Shown one piece after another: positions 27,801-43,269 of a stretch of DNA of 64,000 bases. This stretch comes from Metopolophium dirhodum. Taxonomy: Eukaryota; Arthropoda; Insecta; Hemiptera; Aphididae. The stretch covers positions 11,158,393-11,222,392 of the forward strand of contig NC_083568.1 in NCBI RefSeq assembly GCF_019925205.1, in the 5' to 3' direction. The notes under the pieces were generated by a model. It ran no database searches, was not told the origin of the DNA, and saw only the letters and a program-made list of their open reading frames with translations. Position 1 is the stretch's first letter, and the number at the start of each line of letters is the position of its first letter. The position numbers and the translations under genes are program-made.

Positions 27801-30497
27801 ATATTTTTGGAAAATATAAAAGCACGTTTGTTCAAGTGACTGATTCAATATTTAAAAAATCGAATTATATTTATTTAATTTACTTATTTGATATTTAAAA
27901 TACAGACAGCTAGCCTAATATTTCAAAACTAAAATTATTAACAAATTTTGCTTAAATATTAATATTTAGAAAAGAAAATTGGAAAAAAAATTATAAAATA
28001 ATTAATTAGGAACAATATTATTGATAGGTAGCTAAATAATAACTAAAAATGGTTCTACATTGGCAAACAACATCATCCTTACTATAGCTAGAGGCTGAGT
28101 TATAGTTGTCGATAATAATATACTAGCACAATAAGTACCATAAAATGTATACAGTTAAGGAAAGACGGAGAATTTATTTACCTAATGATAATACTTACTA
28201 AAAAAATACCCGAATTGGCCTGAACTCTTCTTTCAGCTAATGAGAATAATTGTATATAGCATTTAGTATACAAAAGAACAGGAGAATAATAATAATTACC
28301 AAAACGCTGCAAATTATGATTAAATTAGTAGTATTGTTACGTGGGATGTTTCATAATAGTTAATAATGCCATCAAATAATTGTCAGGAACATAAATCTTA
28401 ACCATACTATGTACCTACAGTGGGTTTATACAGAAAAAGGTAGGTAAGTGGATGTTGCTCTGCTGTACAGTAGGTTACAAGTGGATCACTGTAATGGATG
28501 TAAACGATTCTGAGCGAAAACGGTCAGTCAGCTTATGGTATTACCAAGTATATATTAAGTAGATGATATTATTGTGAATAAAGTAATTTATATATAATCT
28601 ATTTACGTGGAGCCTTGTTTTAAATTTTCAATCCTTAGCTATAAAAGTTGAACATTTTATACATTTTTAACTACAAAATAATTATTAAATTATAAATTTG
28701 ATAAATGTTGTCAAAATTTGAACTTTAAATGCTTATAAAAAAAATTGTGCCTATGTATTTTTAATATTTTTCAACTGCTATTAGAACGATATATCAGGAG
28801 CCTTAAATTAAATTTTCACGCTTTTTTGCCCTACAAAAAAATTTTTATTGATATTTATAAAAAAAAAAAATTAAAAAAATTGAAAACTGACAATGTCCGT
28901 AAACAGGTCAAAAAGAGTCAAAATATTTTCAACATTTTATGGTGTATAGAAAATGCTAATATAAACATTCAGTTAAATTTTCAAGTATCTACAGTCATTC
29001 GTTTTTTAATTACTATAAAATAAGAAAATTGTTACATGAGAAATCGAGTAAATATCAAATGTTGTAAAAATATAAATTTCAGACGCTCATAAAAATTGAA
29101 TTTAAGTTTCTTGTAGACATTTTTTTTTTGATAAAGGTAGACAAACTAATGACTAATGAGTAATCTTATATTACATTTTCACATCTTAGATTTAAAAAGA
29201 AACATTTTTATGAATTCTCAACTCAAAATAATTTGCTAATTTTCGTGATTTTTCCGTATTTTGTCAAAATTTGAACTTTAAATGCTTATAAATAAAAACT
29301 GTGACAGAGGATTTTTAATTTTTTTCATTTTCCTTTGAAACAACAACCTAGGAGCCTTCTACTAAATTTTCAAGCTTTTTTACTCAACAGATAAAATTTT
29401 ATTGATATTTATAAAAAAAAAAAAACTAAAAAAAATGGAAATTGACAATGTCCGTAAACAGCTCAAAATAAGTCAAAATATTTGGAAAATGTTATAGCAT
29501 ATAGGAAATGCTATTATAAACATTCTGTCAAAATTTCATGTATATACGGTAATTTGTTTTAGAGTTACACCAAAAACCAAAATCGATTTTTTCGAAAACA
29601 GATTTTGCGTAAAAATTCCCGTTTTGCCTTAATTTTTCTTTTGTTTTTCACTTCGCTTTTGAAATTTTTACTTTTGACCCCCCAAAGTACCAACTAGATT
29701 CACTTTTCTATCAGAAAAGTTACTGTTGAAGAAAATCCAAGCACTTTTACTGTCCTAAAAGGTGATGACAGACACAAAAATAAAAAATAAAAACACACAT
29801 CATTGTAAAATCAATACATTAATTGTTCCACTCAGAATCAAAAACTTAATGGATTTTTATAAATTTGTCTTTTAAAAATATTCGAAATAAAATCAAAATT
29901 CAAAAGTAATGAATATTCTATTATACTGTCAAAATGCAGTGTCGAATCCTACGTCTGAATCTATGATTCATAACAATTATCATAACAATTCGTTCGAGTG
30001 CCATAAAAATATGATCGTTTAGTTTTTTACTCATACATTAATCGTATGCAATTATATCGTAGTGTTAGTGTACAGTGCAAGTCAACACCATCGGCACCGT
30101 TTATAATGAAACGTACGTGTTCTGTATTGTAACGCGAAACATATAATATGTTTAAGTATATTTCTCCCGATGACACATATATGCTCTGAGAGTCTTATAT
30201 TGTTAGTTATTAGTTTATTACATAATAATATAATATTACAAGGTTTTAACTCATCGCCTTATCGATTTTATCCAAACAAAATAAAATCGTGTGCGGTGTA
30301 GCCCTATAACTAACGATGTTATATACTTCTATATATTATATACCCACTCTTGTCCGCACAGAACATTTAATGGTTTAATGCTTGCACTGAACTCAAACTC
30401 GTGTTACTCCTTTGCACGAAGTTTATAATTGAATTTGTGACAGATAAAAACTAAGGAAGAGAAAAAGAAAATACAGAGAGAAAAAATGTACAGTGAG

Positions 30498-30550
<53 letters not shown>

Positions 30551-33500
30551 GAGAGAGAGAGTGAGTGAGATAAAGAGAAATTAAATAATAAAATGTTAGA
30601 ATCATAATTCGATAACAGGCGGAGGATACGCGAGTTGGGTAATAAAATATTATCATTGCATGTGAGAGAGATGGTGAGAGATAATGTAAGGGTGACTGAT
30701 GTAAAAAGACCTATATCCACGACGTTGAACTGTGTCAATATTTATCTGTACAAATGAGCAAAATTATGTTTTGGAAGTACCGTGAATTTATAAATATTTC
30801 ACACATCTACATGTGTTATATTTGTTTTTTTTAAAACCCGTGTTTCTATTAAACTTCCAATTATAAACACGGTGTTTTCCTCCAAATAATAAATGTTTAG
30901 CAGTGTGCCCGAACAGATAAAAATATAATATATAGGTACTAAAGACCTGCAAGGGCCTTTGAAATAAAATAAAGGGTTGGACCGGGCTTTTTAATTCTTG
31001 GAATTTTATTCCGGACCGGGCCTGGGCCTTTTTTGGTACAATTTGCCGGGCCGTGCTGGACTTTGAATAATAAATCAAGGGTTAGACCGGGCTTTTTAAG
31101 GATTTTTCTTCGACAATAAATAATCACAATTTAAAATAATAAATAATAATGATAAAATGGATGTTGGTACAGGTTTGAGACACATTTAGAGTATACTCTA
31201 TAGATGGATACTAGATAGTAGTTACAATCATAATGAATATAATAATATATTTATTGTTGGGTATAATAAAGCTATTTATATACCATAATAATATTATATT
31301 TTTTTTCACAATATTTTTTGGAGCAGGCTGGGCTTGAGAATAAAATTTATGGACCGGATCGGACTTTTTACGAGCTTAGCATTATTTTCGGACCGGGCCA
31401 GGGCTTTTTTTTCACAATATTTTTGGACCGGGCCGGACTAGGCCTGAGGATAAAATTGATGGACCGGACCGGGCCGAAAATGTACGGCCCTTGCAGGTCT
31501 ATAATAGGTACATATCGAAATGCGGGACGATCTGTACATGGACTTTTCGTATCCCGTCCCGGTATAACCACAGATTAAATGGAAATAATCTGTGGTATAA
31601 CGTGACGATAATCACATCATTAATGTCAATAATATTGTTTAATAACAACGTAAAGGATATTCGTTTACCTTCTCGTCACCTTTCGGACCATGATTCTCTG
31701 CGACTGGTGCGACGGTATAATTTGCTGCGGCAGCGGCAACTGCGTCTGGTAGAACGACGTCTGGTTACCGTACCCCTGGTTCGTGTACGCGTACTTTTGG
31801 TCATCCTGCACCACCTGCAACGACATCGAATACACGACCGGGTCAGTCAGTGGTCGCGAGCCCGTCCACGACCACGGTCGTCTCGTATACTTACAAAGTT
31901 TACCCGCCCGTTGGTGACGATCTGTTTGGGCGCATTCATGGGCGATCGCATCGTCTCCGGGAAGAAGTGTATTACGGTGGACGTCTGCGGCTGGTACCGG
32001 AGAATCAGCACGCACGTCGACACTAGAGTGTAGGCGAACAACGTGCCTTTATAGGACAAAACATAAATAACGGTCATCGCCGTTTAGATTATTTGCGTGT
32101 TTCGAATAATATAATATATTATCATATAATAATTTATAACATTATGTCATATTGATATTGTGCAGCGATCAAATTTCTAGACGATCCCCCCCGCGCTATC
32201 CACACGACGATTATTTCGCTTCAGGCCACACTCGACTCACCCCCGCGATTTCAATTTGATCTCGTACCCTATGTTTACAGTCGAATTTCCACTGATACAA
32301 TATATTATAATGTATTAGGTACGGCGTCATATCGATTTTGCGAGCAATGTCAGCGATTTACTGGTTCGGAATATTTCCGTGCGAACTTCAAACACGCATA
32401 AGAGTAAAGACCGTTTATGCACGAATATACTAGGAAATTCGAAGTACGCATAAAAAGATTTTAGATTTTCCGAGTTGATTTTGTCGATTATCAATCCATA
32501 ACTCGGAAAATTCGCTTGTTGATTGAACACAAATAAGAATGACGTAATGACGCTGTGTATTATTTATACAGCACGGACTCATATAATATATATATATAAA
32601 TATTATTATAATATACCCTCATGCCATTATACACTCCTATTATTTTGTAAAGTACTTGAGTAAAATTATTCAAATAGTACTCGAATACGCGTATTTTAAA
32701 TACTTTCTTAAAGTATTTGTATTTAAAATTAAATACCAAGTTGTTTTTTTTATTTTTTTTAATAATTACTATTTTTGAATCTATTACATTGAAAAATAAA
32801 TATATTAATGGCCATTTGTATGTACAACTATATAATATGTCAGAATATACAGTACATAATAATATAATCTATATGAAATAATATAAATTGGCTAAAAGCT
32901 TTGCTTTCGTTTGTGTATACAAAGCCTTTAATTTACAGATAATCTTCTTCAAAGGCACAACGCGCAAACTATCCCTTTTAATTCCAAACACCGCATTGTG
33001 TAGGTAGTAGTATACAAAATAGGTACCTACTATCGCCCGTCGATTTTGTAATAAAAATGGGGAAATAAAACGAACAAACGTTTGAAAGAACATTTCTAAT
33101 GCTCTTTCTCACGATTGAGATGTTTTTTTTTGGTGGGTGACTTTAACTCAACTTTGACTCAACTGAACTTTAAAATAAAGAAAACATGAGTGAAATTTAT
33201 AGTTACGCAACTAGAACACACACCAAATAATACGGTATTTATATTTTAAACAAATTTAATACCGAAAACCAAACTTGATCTTAAGGTATAAAAATTTTAT
33301 ATTTTGAAAGTACTTATATATAAATACTTTTTTTTAACTTCTAAGTATTTGTATTCGCACAAGAGTATTTTATTTTTTCCGAGTATTGAAAATGTATTTA
33401 AATACTTTTCAAAATAAGTATATCTGTAGGTACTTCAGTACTTGTAAAAATTATCTTTTACAAGACAGCTATTCTTACGCAATAGATTGATTGTCGACAA

Positions 33501-36500
33501 CGAAAGAAAAAGTAACTATAAATAAAATTACCTGAATTTGTATTTTATACAATATAATATTATAATATCTACGTTGTAACAACACAAGCTAAATAATAAA
33601 TTAATATGATTATATGTCTATAGAAACTGTCACGTTTTTTATAAATTATATATAAACATGATATACCTAATAGTATAATAAAGGTTTTTCGTATACCAAC
33701 AGAGTAAAATCGATGAAATAAAGTACGTTTGGTAATATTATAATATTATATCGAAAGGTACCTATGTAAACTTATAATAATATTATTTAGCTTCCGAAAA
33801 CGCCTTCTACATACCTATCTACATTTGGCAATTCGCGTGCACCCACCCACGATTATTTGCGATATATTATATTATTGTTTGACCCTCACCGAATGATTTT
33901 GTCCTTTTACGACGACGGTGAGCTGCGAATGAGATTTCGTTTTTTTCCGTTAGTATTGTATAGATATGTTTTTATTGATTTAACTATACCTAGGTAATCG
34001 ATTTGAATTCAATCGAAAATAATAGGTAACTACATTTTATAATAATTTACTTGGACCATTATTATTGGATTATGCATTGCAAAAACATATCGGTACTTAC
34101 CAGTTACCGATGCCATTGAAACGTTGAACAAAATCAAACTCTATTCATCTAATATGACCATAATATTGTTACATAGGTATACCGTAAATATATACACTTC
34201 AACCAACAAGTTGCGCATTAAACCCTAAAAGCAACTATAATGCTGTATTCATTATTGTATATGAAACTGTTATTTGCATTCTAACCATTCAAAGGCTACA
34301 ATAAATTAACCGTAATTCCATTTCAGTCCCTGCAGTGAACGAAATTAACATAGCTGTAGGTTAATAAATAGTACGCGATATGGGTACGAACACTTAAAGA
34401 ACTTTAAAGCCATGATATTATTATTATTATTTTTTTTTTTTATTAAGACAATTTATTTAAATTATTTGGAACCTATAGTGTTGTTCCACCCCGCGGATAA
34501 CACTAAATAATATCAATGTCAACAATGTTAGATATTGCTGTTTTGGATTTGGCCCGATGACAGTTATATTCGTGAAATTTCGATAAACAACAGTGTAATA
34601 ATAATATGAGAGTACAATACTTATATATAAATGGCAATATGGGAAGGCTATTGTCCCGTATATTCCCACATTATACCGTATCTATTTTATTCGTGGAACC
34701 CCTTTCAATCCAAAATACCACAATGGTATATAGGTGACTTCTCTGATGACAAATCTCTATTCGGATGTTACACGCTGATCCCGACATGGTTTCAAAAGCT
34801 TTCAAGATTTCATCGGATCGCTTTATATATGTATAGAATAATATTATACATTATACATAATGATGAGATATCATAATAATATTGCTACTAACTCTCAAAA
34901 TGTCCGTTTCCATAACGCCTTAGATCGACAAAAATTGGATTTTCGGGAAAACGAGATTTATTTAAACACATGTGATTTTAAACGAAATATTGAAATTAAT
35001 ATAAATATTATATTACCCTCTTTAGCGTATCCTTAACTATCGTTACTGAACAAGGAATTAAAGAAACACGGAATTATGACGTTTTGCTTTGTTAAAACTT
35101 GGGCACTGTATGATTTTATTATGAAAGACAAAACCTCAAAATCATTATTATAATACGATATTGTGAATAAAATCGGGAATTTATCTCCTAGGTCATCTGA
35201 AAAGTGATGAACCAAATTAAAGCGTGGGATAACAATTTGAAAAATGCATTGATACCGGAAATTACGTTTTACGCTGAGCAGGTATTATATGGTTATGGTT
35301 AAGTGATTAAAGTATTAAATATTCTCGAATAACTCGCCAAATCGTTGGTAACTACCTTAAACTACGTAATCTAACCTTTAGTATTTCACGCATGGTATGT
35401 TATAAACACCGATTAAGCTTAAACCAAACGGTACAATTAGCAAATACGTTATTTGTTAACTTCAAAAATATACATAACAATATTAAACCCCTCGTTAACT
35501 AATTATTATTAATTTAGCCAAAGTATACGCAATAAATCAAATTCTGTCAAGCAATTATAATTTATACGAAGACAAAAAAAAAAGTAAAACACAATAATAT
35601 GTAAATGAACCATGAATGAAACCCCTTAGAATACTCGAACAATATTTAATGGGAAATCGTTCAACTCAAATACCTATTATACCTAATCAACCATATCGCA
35701 CTTCTCATAAAAGGTTATAACTACGTGTTTTCAGTAACGCATAAGTGTCTATAATGTCTATACTCAAAAACCGCTGTGAAATAAGATTTAAAGTTTTTTT
35801 TAAATATTTGTTTTGTTTTTAATAAAAGGATTTTATACATTGGATTATATATTATTGGTATATTTATTATGTATTATTTACTATTTATACATTAGTATGT
35901 ATTCATACACATACCACATACCACGCTTATAACTTGGAATATAAACACAAATAATGTTTTAACATGTGAGTTTGAATATATAGGTCCTTTGATATTAAAG
36001 CTAACAACACAACATCATATTATTTTGTTCTGATGAATACAAATTTGCCATGTCGTATATGTTTCTAAGACGGAGACAACTCGTACTAAGTCACAATACT
36101 ATGTGAATACACATTCGTCCTCTTAAGTTCACACAATAATATGCAAATGCGACTGACTTTGTATGGATTTATTCAGCAGCTCTTTAATACGATTAAAATA
36201 GCATAGTTTCGTATTGCACTCGATTTAATGATTTGTGGTTTTGTTCTTATACGACGACGCGCAGTTAATACTGTTTTCGTGGGAATGTAAATCGTAATTC
36301 TAATGAAATGTAGGTACGTACACGTGCGAGAAAAGTCCTAACCTAACCGCCCGAGGTACTTACCGATGGACATCATTTCGATCAGCGTGTCCAAATTGAT
36401 GACAAGAGCGGCTACTGCGGACGCCACGCCGGACAGCACAGTGGCCACTACCGGTGTACCGGTCAACGGAAATATCTGACTTAGTGACCTATATATATAT

Positions 36501-39500
36501 ACAATGCAAAGATGTTAGGTGATCAAAAACGATGATGATAACGTCTTTGCAACCGTCTTAGTCGCGGGGATATAGATACGTTATTTTGTAATTTTTCGCG
36601 AATAAACGAAAAAAAATTGTCTAATCACGTATATCGGACCCTCACTTGAACAGCAAACCGTCTTGGGCCATCGAATAAATGATCCTGGGCATCGGAAACA
36701 TTGAACCGAACATGCTAACCAACAACCCGGCCATCGCACCTGCGGCCACGATCATCTGACACCTAGGCGCGCCTACCTGCACAAACATGTCTAGTAGAGC
36801 GGCGTTCTCGTCGATTTTCGTATACGGTACTGCAAACAAAAAAAATATATTAAAAAATATTATTCAAATATATAAATTGACTATTGCCCGTATAATTATA
36901 GGTGGGTATAGGCACGTAACCAGAATTTTTTTTAGGGGTATTTTAAGTTTAAATATAAATTGTTGTGGTAGAGTGTTGCACACTTTAAGTTTTTGTAGTC
37001 ATCGGTGTTAATAATATAATAATATTATAAAATTTGAAATTGAACCACATGACAACATATTATTTCTATATGCCTGAAGCATGGCTTTGAAAATAGGTAG
37101 GTAACTATAGTATTACGTTAAAACGGTTTACTACGATCTCATCAGATTTCGAAAAGACTCGTACTTCGTAAACAGATATTATATAGTTTAGAGGCTTATA
37201 TAGCTCTCTAAATAATAATTCCCAAACCCGTTAAAAAACATTTCAATAGTTTTACTACTTTACGCGCGAAAATTAATTGTTCCGTCGGGTGATCTGAAGC
37301 GCACTTCTTTGTTTTCGTTCTGCGCCGGTGTGCCTATCATTGATGTTCAGCATTACGCCGCGACTTCCAAATAAAATCGAAGGTCGTGTCTGACGTCATC
37401 ATGTAGTTGTCCGTAAGGTCCGAAATCACGCCGTTAGTTTCGTGCCTCACGATTAGGTACTTTCAATTGCTGTCGGCGAGCACTGTACCACCTTAGGGTA
37501 GAGTATTTTCTGTCATCACTGATTCGAGTAAAAATAATCCCTCCCCGTACCGTAGCAACTGGACGCCATGTCGATATTGACGACGTGTTTGCATCAATCT
37601 TGCTTACGAATCGTATAATATATCGCACGTCGGTCTTATCTTATCGATATTACCGCATGATGTCTGCCGGTTATACGGTGCCAGTGATGTATTTGTAATT
37701 TTTTTCTATGATATACGCTCAGCACATAAGCGTATATTGGGGAGGAGCTGTGGGTACTTAGCCCCCCCCCTCTCTGATATATAGCTATATGGGACAATCG
37801 AGAGTTTACTGTATGATCTCGGGTGAACACGTATCGCAGTGTATCATTTTTTTTTCAATTCGTTGCCAAGAAAACAAACAAAATGTGTATTTAAATACTA
37901 GAGAAAATAACTAAAACACTTGTACGTCCGATGGCGTCGTCGAACAAAAGATGTGTTGATACTTGATACTAAATAAGCTCTCCGAAAGCTAAACCCTCTA
38001 ATGCCAACTATAGTAGGAAGTGTAAATTAGGCTGTAGAGTTAGATTAGCGGCCCACATCTCTTTTCACATTTCTTGTCCAGTATGTTTTGAAAAAAATGG
38101 CTATTTAATACGTTCTACGTAAAACTAGTCGCTTTTAATCAACAGGTTATAAAGTCCACGGTTCGATCCCCAGCCGACGACAGTATTTTTAATTTATTTA
38201 ATTTATTGTTTATCGATTGACAATTCTTAGTAATTTATGAGTTATATTAAAAAGCAAAATCGTTTTTCAAAAATTAATAAAAATTAGGTAAGTACCTATA
38301 TATCGACAAGGAATTTACTAACTGATACGTTAGCTCAAATAATATAATACGATACAATTTGACACAATCTTTCACAAAAAAAAAATGCCGTAAAGCACGA
38401 CCACATTACAGGAAAAAAAAATGTAAAATTAAGTTTTAGTTGCATAATGCATTGGCTTAAACTTATTATTTGGACTCTTACTCCTCAAGAGGTGCTTCGG
38501 ATTTATCTATAGGCTGAGCACTCATACTCCCATATTGGTCCTATGCCAACAAATGATAACTGAGAAGTGATAAATCCATGTGACCATGCATAAATTAAAT
38601 TAAAATAATACTATTTAGTAATCATATTTATAATCACATTGATGTACTTAGTACCTACTACACGTTAGTAGTTACTACAAATATACCTTCTAATTTCTAT
38701 AAAACAGTAAATAGGTATATAAAATAATACATAGAGGCCATTCATATTTTTAAATCGTTAAAATAGTGAAATAAAATATTAAAATATAATATGGCACCGT
38801 TACGCTGTCCCGAAGAGACGTATTCGCCAACGACATAATAATATTCTTGTATAATTGCTCACAATATATACCTATATTATATTATTTATATTCATTAAGG
38901 CATATTTATTATTGATTCATTGTTTTATAATTGTATTGTATATCCAACTGCCCTATGGTGGCGTGATTTGTCGTATAGCCGACCGCCTATTTGTAGGAGC
39001 TAAACGCTGAACAATATACATTATATTATATTATTTAGGTTGTAATAAATTCCGTATCCGCCAATAGCAATCGTCCATTAACATAAAAAATATAATGAGT
39101 ACCTATTTCTTAAATAAAACTGGGGTAGTATAATAATAACATTATAGAATGCGTTTACGTGTTTGATCTTGAAGCCTGGTATTATATTATATTTATATTT
39201 ATAAACAGGGCACACGGTTGAAAACAATAAACACATTTGATGTTATTATCTTCAATAAGATTAGACTCAAAAATTAGTTTTGTTCGTATGGTTATGCACA
39301 GTTATACGTTCCAAGACGAGCTTTATAAATTATAGAGGCATAGAGGCATTTCCTTCGAATGATTATTATTTTTGGTTAAGAATAAATTGTGAGTAATTTC
39401 CGGCGAATCGTAAAAAAAGCTAAAATAGTTCTGAATAGTTTTAAAGAAAATCAACTTGTATCATAATAAAGCTGCAGTCTTTTCACTCGTATACAAGTAA

Positions 39501-42500
39501 ATAAATAATACTATAAATGCTACAGAGACGGAAATATTATTACGTTATATTATATATAGATAAAAAATGTATAAATTACACAAAACTAAAACAAAAACAA
39601 CAAAAGCTTCGGAGTTTGCAAAGTGCATATTTTCTATACTTATATATTTGTATTATGTGTGCTCGCAATAATTAGAATGTATAAATTACATATATTATAC
39701 AGCGATCAAAAGTTATCACTGGTGATATTAATTGGCATAATAGATTATTTGTTTTTAATTATCTTAATATTATACAGAATGACATGAAGTTACGAATAAT
39801 AAATTGTATTTTGCATTAAATTGTTTAAAACACTATTATTTCTTTTCGTAAAAAAAAAAATACGAATGTTTTTTGATTTTAAAATGGTCCTTAACGATAG
39901 TCTTACATAATATTATAATTGAATGAAAACGGGATTGTTGTTTGTAATAACAAATTATAAATATTTAAATCGTTTGGTTTAAATAAAAGGAACAGAGAGA
40001 GGTAAATATATATTATTTTGTATTCTCCTGTATAGTTGCATTTTACTCCTTCGTTATTTTCTCTGAAGATGTGGGTTGGATATTGAATTAATACACGTAT
40101 CAGAAATCTAACGTTTCAACAAACACCGAAGAAAACAAAATATTATCTCAAGTTGTGTAAGCATATTATCCAGTCTAAAAATGTGGGCATTTTTACAAAT
40201 GCTTGTTTAGATGGTATCATAAAATATGTGGATTTTTCTATTTTTACTTTAAATCGTAATGATTGAAAGACAAAACACTAACAGGATAAAAAGGATTATT
40301 TAGCATTTTTTTGTTTTTTTTAAATATATTGTAGTGGTAAAATCGAGAATGAGGCATTAACATTTCGTTAAAACTTAATTCGTTGTAGACCGTAAGTACG
40401 TTGAATTATTTCCTCAAATATTACGTTTTCTAAAAAAACAAAAAAATTACTTACGATATTTATGTTTATTTGGTATTTACCCAATATAATATTATGATTA
40501 TATTATTAATGTATAGAAAACAAATGGAAAATAAAGTCAAATACAAGATAGGCAATAATATACTTGTAACGAAATTATCTGGTGAACGGTATCTACTAAC
40601 CGTGAAGTGCGCAAGGTGATACTGATTGATAATGATACATAATTTAATACCCGCCGGTACGGACTTCTGTTAATCAATTTTTTTTTTCATAATATATATT
40701 TATATGGCACACTTGCGCACTAATTTTATTTATTACTACAGTGAGGATTTTTATCGCCATTAAAAAGGTGTATTTTTTTAAAAAGTTTTTTACACAAATA
40801 AAATTGATTTATATATTAGGTTACCAGCTACCTATATTTTATTCGATAAAAATGCATAATTTATTGACAATTTTAAACAATGAAAAATGTTTAAATGTAA
40901 TAAATAGTTGATAGGTGTTTTACACAGATAACACTTAAAACAAAATACAACAAAATAAACTAATCAATATTTTTAGTGAGGAGCGATATGAAATCCCATA
41001 CAGTTCAATAATTAATAAATGTTTTAAAGAAGTACCTATGGTTATTACTTATTATACACAGTTTTTTTTTATTAAAAACAAATACAAACGCATTATAGTT
41101 GTGATACATTTATATTGAAATCTAAAATCAACTGCATAATTTTAAATCATTGAAATTTATCTCTATTTTCATTAAAATCACCTTTGTTTTTATATAATTT
41201 GCAGTAAAATAAAATTACCTGCTTTAATTTCATTATACAGCTCCGAACAATAAATTATAAAACCAATCTCTACTTAATAAAAAAAAAAATGTTAATACCT
41301 ATAATGGTTTAATTTTCATTTTTTTAGTGTACGTTATTAAAATACCATAAAAACTTAGTTAATAGATATCCTAAACTGTATTACGTGGCTTATAAACTTA
41401 TGCATTTAATATCATTTTAATTGTTTTTTAATTTTGATATTTTAATCGACGTACCTCCGAGTGAGATTTATAAATGGCCGTAAAACTATTTATAAATGGC
41501 TGTACGAGTTTATAATATATTTTAAGAAGTTTTCACGCCAAATTATCAATAGTTACTTACCTATAAGTGTGAGAATAATCGAAGAGCTAACATAAGCTAC
41601 AAGTATGATAACCAAACTAGCCATTATGGCCAGTGGAATAGATTTTTTTGGGTTATGAGCTTCTTCGCCGGTGGTAGCAATTATGTCAAATCCAATAAAA
41701 GCGTAAAAACAAGTTGCTGCTCCTTTAAATACCTGTATAACAAAATAAATTAACATTAAATAAATTACCTACAAGGCAATATTTATTGTTATATAAATTA
41801 TTATATTTAAAAGTTGTATGAACTATAGAGAGAGAGAGACAGTATTGCTAAAAAAATTATAATTTTTTTTAGGTTCGAGTAATTGAAACCTCATCACAGA
41901 TACACGCGTAATATTCACATATTATAATATTAATATACGAAATTCTTATAGTATAGATAATAATATGCGTGCTTAACAATTAATGTCTTGAATATTTTTT
42001 ATTGTGTTCGGTGTGTAATCAGCATCAAATAATCGTCAACATGTTGACGTTCATAATGAATGAAACAAAATTTGTCTCATAATTATTACATATTATTATT
42101 ATTATATTTTGAAGATTGTGTGGATGGGTGGAAAAATCTTTGTATTCCATAAATTTATAGCCAGCAGCTCTTATTATGTAAGCTATTTTGTCTTGTATAT
42201 TATAAATTTTTTTTTTTTTTTTGAAAACGTGTTTCTTTGAGAATTGCCTCTCGTATTCTACGGATTCGTCAATTTATCATACGCATCTTCACTCCCGGAA
42301 TACCTCTGTCATAAAACTAACGTTTCATGAATTTGTGTTTGTTTTATTCCGTATATTTTAAATTTGATATTTTTATATTGTTAGGTAATACAAATATACT
42401 TTATGAAATGGAATACTTATGAATTATATATTTAAAAAAAATAAACCTTCTAATAATAATAGTGTGTTCAACGACCAACTAATTCTGCTTTTTAAATTGT

Positions 42501-43235
42501 TTTTCTATTAAATAAAATACTAAAAAAAAATATAGGTAAATACATTTTACAACATTCAGTATATTATTATGAAAGTATTTAACATTAGGTATATTATTTA
42601 TAATTTAAACTTGATTCAACTATAATAATATATTATTATTATAGTTTTATACTATAATAACTAACTAGTTATAAGATTTCATATATTTCGTTCTAAAAAC
42701 GTGTATAAAATAAGTATTTAGTAAATTTTTTAGTCAATTTAATATCGACCCATCAATTTTGGATCCTCTACTTCGATATTCAATTTGTTTTTAGATTATT
42801 CCACGTTCAGGCAAGTAGGTATAACATACGTTTCGGTATTTTAGAGTTTAAAAATGTAAAAGAAAGCGTGATCGAGCATAGAGGAGTTTCATGGTACCTA
42901 CAACATATTATATAGGTCACTGGTATGATTTTCTTCAGATTCAATGATAAATAACTGAATTCTATTAACGATTCTGGGCCAAGAGTATATATTCCGAAAA
43001 AAGCAAATATCATCCCGTGAAATCGATATCGTTTCAGCGCTAGTTGGAAATCGAAAACTTTAAAATAAACATGGAAATATATTATACTATAAATTAAAAT
43101 GTATATCTAAATAATAAAAGATATAAATGATATTTTCATCATTTTTAGCACGTCTCGAAAGTTCATGCTTTTGAGTTTTTCTTAGAAGCTGAATGTTCAC
43201 AAAATATAAAAAATATTTATATTGCACATATCTTT

Positions 43236-43269
<34 letters not shown>

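Noticed and set aside
30423..30738. Leu/Ser-repeat frames on the minus strand
   Set aside because: They translate a (GA)n microsatellite in two frames.
31318..31578. Frames on both strands over the GGACCGGGCC-rich block
   Set aside because: Produced by a GC-rich inverted-repeat element with repeated motifs, not by a gene.
37320..37450. Short minus-strand peptide resembling a possible extra exon (HETNGVISDLTDNYMM)
   Set aside because: A stop lies just upstream and no acceptor or donor fits; the neighbouring exons join in phase without it.
38120..38200. Functional tRNA gene
   Set aside because: A B-box-like sequence is present but the acceptor and D stems do not pair; listed only as a possible SINE relic.
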